NCBI GenBank assembly: GCA_022708385.1
Contig: JAKIYU010000017.1
Coordinates: forward strand, 1-17,705
Length of the DNA stretch: 17,705 nt
Origin: Bacteroidota bacterium
GTDB lineage: Bacteria; Bacteroidota; Bacteroidia; Bacteroidales; PXBB01
Direction of reading: 5' to 3'
Shown: one piece after another, positions 15,411 through 17,705 of the stretch
Layout of the letters: each line of letters starts with the position of its first letter
How positions within the stretch are numbered: position 1 is the first letter of the stretch
Notes under the pieces: model-generated
Told to the model about the DNA's origin: nothing
Seen by the model: only the letters and a program-made list of their open reading frames with translations
The model's database searches: none
Translations under genes and position numbers: made by a program

Positions 15411-15612
15411 TTCCGTTTTTCAATTATATGAAACAATTGTTCACAGCAAAGGACACTTCGTTGTGTTGAATATTTCTCATCAGTGTTGCGACAAGCTGCT
15501 TTACTGTATTCCTGTTCATGTTTTAAAACCAATTTCTTGCAGGATTGTTTAAATAGCTATATTTTCACCTACCTTAACAAAAATGATTAAAAACCATAGG
15601 TATGTATCTCCT
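15411..15612. other. 202-bp gap between the nuclease and alanine dehydrogenase genes
   Basis: I see no gene, tRNA, clear promoter or good terminator here. It separates the start of the nuclease gene from the stop of the alanine dehydrogenase gene, both on the minus strand. It must hold the nuclease promoter unless that gene is read through from ald. Confidence 0.5.
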
Positions 15613-16830
15613 CTATTGAAAAGCAGCCATAAGCAGCTCCAGGTCCTGGTGCGGCAGGTTGAAATGATTGCCGATGTACTTATTGGTGAGAATACCCGAA
15701 TACATATACACGCCCTGCCTTAAACCATAGTCGTACTTCAATAGACTGTCGATGCCGCCGTGATCACCTATGTTCAGAATAATAGGGGCAAAAAAGTTAC
15801 TCAGGGCATACGAGGCCGTGTGCGGTATTTTTGAAGGTATATTGGGCACACAATAGTGGGTAATGCCATGTTTTACAAAAACAGGATTGCTGTGGTTGGT
15901 TACCTGTGATGTTTCGAAACAACCGCCCCTGTCAATGCTTACATCAACTATAACGGCGCCTTTTTTCATTTGCTTCACCATTTCTTCTGTTACCACACAG
16001 GGTGTTATGCCCTCGGGCGAATGTATGGCGCCTATGGCCACATGAGCCCTCCTGAGCGCTTTGAGCAATACCTTCGGTTGTATAATGGAAGTGAAAATAC
16101 GCGTGTTCAGGTTATTCTGCAGCCGCCTCAGCCTGTATATGGAGTTGTCAAAGACCTTAACCATAGCTCCAAGGCCCATGGCTGCACGGGCTGCATATTC
16201 CCCCACAGTGCCGGCGCCCAATATAACCACTTCAGTGGGGGTAATACCTGAAAAGCCACCCAGCAGTATTCCTTTGCCGTAATTCGTATTACCCAGGTAA
16301 TCAGCCGCTATCATGATGGATGCATTACCTGCAATTTCACTCATGGCTCTAACTACGGGAAATGTGTTGGCTCTGTCTTTAATAAATTCATACGAAAGTC
16401 CTGTGATTTTTTTTGCCGAAAGTTTTCTGAAAAATAATTCATTCTGAATAGGATAATTGAGAACAGAAATAATGGTCTGCCGCGATTTCATCAATTCAAT
16501 CTCTTCATCATTGGGTGGGGCCACTTTTAATAAAATATCTGCTTTAAATATTTCTTCTTTAGTATATTTTATCTCGCCTCCGGCTTCAGCAAATTCTGTG
16601 TCCGTAAAGCGCGCATTTTCGCCGGCTTTACTTTCAATAAGAACCTGGTGCCCGTTTTCGGTAATAAGATTTACTGCTTCCGGTGCAAGTGCAATGCGGT
16701 TTTCTTCAAAAGATACTTCGCGGGGCACCCCTATGATTAGACTTTTTTTATGCCTGTTCAATTGAACCAGTTGCTCCCTGGGTTGTAGTTGGCTGTTTGT
16801 AGAGCTATTATATAATGTATTATCCATCAT
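15613..16830 (-). CDS. ald: Alanine dehydrogenase (Bacteroidetes type)
   Basis: 405 residues, with a ~28-residue N-terminal extension typical of the Bacteroidetes group. The family interconverts L-alanine and pyruvate plus ammonia using NAD. IGVPREVSFEENRIALAPEAV (33-53) holds the substrate Arg (R45), and ILLKVAPP (99-106) holds the substrate Lys (K102). PTEVVILGAGTVGEYAARAA (198-217) is the NAD-binding site with D228 at the end of the next strand. IVDVSIDRGGCFE (294-306) holds the catalytic Asp D300, and PHTASYALSNFFAP is the C-terminal NAD-domain segment. The position of the catalytic His96 of classical enzymes (FLHLA) reads VLNYP, so Asn replaces His. The gene is divergent from the GTPase gene, with a TAnnTTTG box 17 bp before the ATG. 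Confidence 0.88.
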   Translation of the reverse strand: MMDNTLYNSSTNSQLQPREQLVQLNRHKKSLIIGVPREVSFEENRIALAPEAVNLITENGHQVLIESKAGENARFTDTEFAEAGGEIKYTKEEIFKADILLKVAPPNDEEIELMKSRQTIISVLNYPIQNELFFRKLSAKKITGLSYEFIKDRANTFPVVRAMSEIAGNASIMIAADYLGNTNYGKGILLGGFSGITPTEVVILGAGTVGEYAARAAMGLGAMVKVFDNSIYRLRRLQNNLNTRIFTSIIQPKVLLKALRRAHVAIGAIHSPEGITPCVVTEEMVKQMKKGAVIVDVSIDRGGCFETSQVTNHSNPVFVKHGITHYCVPNIPSKIPHTASYALSNFFAPIILNIGDHGGIDSLLKYDYGLRQGVYMYSGILTNKYIGNHFNLPHQDLELLMAAFQ

Positions 16831-16847
16831 GCAATTTTAATTGATTT

Positions 16848-16855
16848 CAAAGGTA
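16848..16855 (-). promoter_or_regulatory. -7 element for ald
   Basis: The minus strand reads TACCTTTG, a match to TAnnTTTG ending 17 bp before the ATG. No -33 TTG at normal spacing. It predicts a leader of roughly 10 nt. Confidence 0.5.
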
Positions 16856-16942
16856 CAAAAAAATAAAAAAGAATTATATCATATACCCTGTTTTTAACAT
16901 TATTAACTTTTCAATATTATAGCTGTAATGATAATTACTCAG

Positions 16943-16971
16943 TTTTTTTCTAACGTTTTGTTAGAAAAAAA
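16943..16971. repeat. Perfect 12-bp inverted repeat between divergent promoters
   Basis: Seven T plus CTAAC (16943-16954), a 5-nt loop GTTTT, then GTTAG plus seven A (16960-16971). The core reads TCTAAC-GTTTT-GTTAGA. It looks like a bidirectional terminator, yet both flanking genes run away from it. An operator or an insulating terminator for pervasive transcription are both possible. It ends 13 bp before the -33 TTG of the downstream promoter. Confidence 0.6.
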
Positions 16972-16984
16972 AATAATTAAATAA

Positions 16985-17013
16985 TTGTTTATTGCTTTAA
17001 ACTCTTATTTTTG
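16985..17013 (+). promoter_or_regulatory. Promoter for the GTPase gene
   Basis: TTG (16985-16987), 18 bp, then TATTTTTG (17006-17013), a good fit to the Bacteroidetes consensus. The leader to ATG 17063 would be about 43 nt. Confidence 0.6.
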
Positions 17014-17062
17014 CAAACCGGAAAATTATTATAAAATTATATAAATCAAAAAAAAATCAGTG

Positions 17063-17705
17063 ATGAAAAAGATTAATGTTATTATTATCGGTGCGGCTGG
17101 TAGGGATTTTCACAATTTTAATACCTATTACCGTAACAATGAAATGTTTAATGTAGTAGCTTTTACAGCAGCACAAATTCCAGATATTGATGGAAGAAAA
17201 TACCCTGCCGAACTGGCTGGGGCTTTGTATCCTCAAGGTATTCCAATTTATGCTCAGGACGACTTGGTAAAATTAATTAAAGAACTTGATGTGGATACGT
17301 GCGTTTTCTCTTACAGCGATGTTTCATACCAGCAAGTAATGGGTTTAAGCGCTATTGTTAATGCTGCCGGTGCTAACTTCGAACTGTTAGGCCCAAAATA
17401 TACACAGGTTAAAAGTACAAAACCTGTTATTGCAGTGGGTGCTGTCAGAACTGGTTGCGGAAAAAGCCAGACTTCAAGAAAAGTCATTGAAGCTTTGGTT
17501 GAAATGGGATTAAAAGTTGTTGCAGTTCGTCACCCCATGCCTTATGGCGATTTGGTTGCCCAGAAAGTTCAACGTTTTGCCACTGTTGAAGACTTGAAAA
17601 AACACAAATGTACTATTGAAGAAATGGAAGAATACGAACCCCATGTTGTAAGCGGAAGAAATGTTATTTATGCAGGTGTTGATTATGAAGCTATTCTCCG
17701 TGCTA
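17063..17705 (+). CDS. Cyclic 2,3-diphosphoglycerate synthetase-like P-loop GTPase, 5' part
   Basis: The frame starts at ATG 17063 (MKKINVIIIGAAGRDFHNFN) and is open to the window end, giving 214 residues of a longer protein. The first ~115 residues form a Rossmann-like domain with IIIGAAGRDFHNFNTYYRNN, AFTAAQIPDIDGRKYP, YPQGIPIY and FSYSDVSY. A P-loop follows, VGAVRTGCGKSQTSRKV (125-141), then VAVRHPMPYGDL. This order matches my memory of the family named after archaeal cyclic 2,3-diphosphoglycerate synthetase and annotated as 'GTPase' in Bacteroidetes. The archaeal enzyme makes a thermoprotectant; the bacterial role is not established. An ATP/GTP-dependent ligase or kinase acting in the cytosol is a fair guess. 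Confidence 0.82.
   Translation, partial: MKKINVIIIGAAGRDFHNFNTYYRNNEMFNVVAFTAAQIPDIDGRKYPAELAGALYPQGIPIYAQDDLVKLIKELDVDTCVFSYSDVSYQQVMGLSAIVNAAGANFELLGPKYTQVKSTKPVIAVGAVRTGCGKSQTSRKVIEALVEMGLKVVAVRHPMPYGDLVAQKVQRFATVEDLKKHKCTIEEMEEYEPHVVSGRNVIYAGVDYEAILRA

Noticed and set aside
16943..16971. Transcription terminator for ald or the GTPase gene
   Set aside because: Both genes are transcribed away from it, so it cannot end either; recorded as an inverted repeat of unknown role.

Overview
The window looks like chromosomal DNA of a member of the Bacteroidota. It is AT-rich, and most intergenic starts carry a TAnnTTTG box, the -7 element of the Bacteroidetes primary sigma factor. The gene content also fits: a FISUMP-domain lipoprotein, a Bacteroidetes-type alanine dehydrogenase and a cyclic-2,3-diphosphoglycerate-synthetase-like GTPase. 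I could not fix the genus.

Layout. (1) Positions 1-8077 are a surface-polysaccharide locus. On the + strand at the left edge is the 3' end of a WecE/RffA-type sugar aminotransferase. Facing it is a packed minus-strand operon running from 7074 down to 515: GT61 glycosyltransferase, GT2 glycosyltransferase (frameshifted), polysaccharide deacetylase, GNAT acyltransferase, a second GT2, and a GT11 (alpha-1,2-fucosyltransferase-like) enzyme. Divergent from it is a membrane GT2 of the GtrB/DPM1 type (7157-8077). Together these could make an amino sugar, assemble a repeat unit, and N-acylate, deacetylate and fucosylate it. (2) Positions 8064-10777 hold a FISUMP lipoprotein (minus), a long acidic TPR protein (plus) and a very basic small lipoprotein (plus), closed by a strong hairpin terminator. 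(3) Positions 10896-13259 are a two-gene plus-strand unit, a LYS9-like saccharopine dehydrogenase family protein and a dihydroorotate-dehydrogenase-like flavoprotein, ending at a probable bidirectional terminator. (4) Positions 13348-15410 look like an accessory insert: a secreted protein with a TonB-C-terminal-like domain and a YhcG/DUF1016 PD-(D/E)XK nuclease, separated by a locally GC-rich imperfect hairpin that contains a good promoter. (5) Positions 15613-17705 hold alanine dehydrogenase (minus) and, divergent from it, the start of a cyclic-2,3-diphosphoglycerate-synthetase-like P-loop GTPase that runs off the right edge. A perfect 12-bp inverted repeat lies between their promoters.

The most notable observation is in the second operon gene. 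Its zero frame stops directly after A AAA AAC, a textbook -1 slippery heptamer, and the -1 frame continues for 114 codons with the expected C-terminal part of the glycosyltransferase. This may be a sequencing indel, a phase-variable poly-A tract or recoding. The second is the attC-like or promoter-bearing hairpin at 14224-14281, next to a cluster of the octamer GTCAACAG. I saw no tRNA, rRNA, CRISPR array or transposase, and no gene-free stretch longer than 300 bases.
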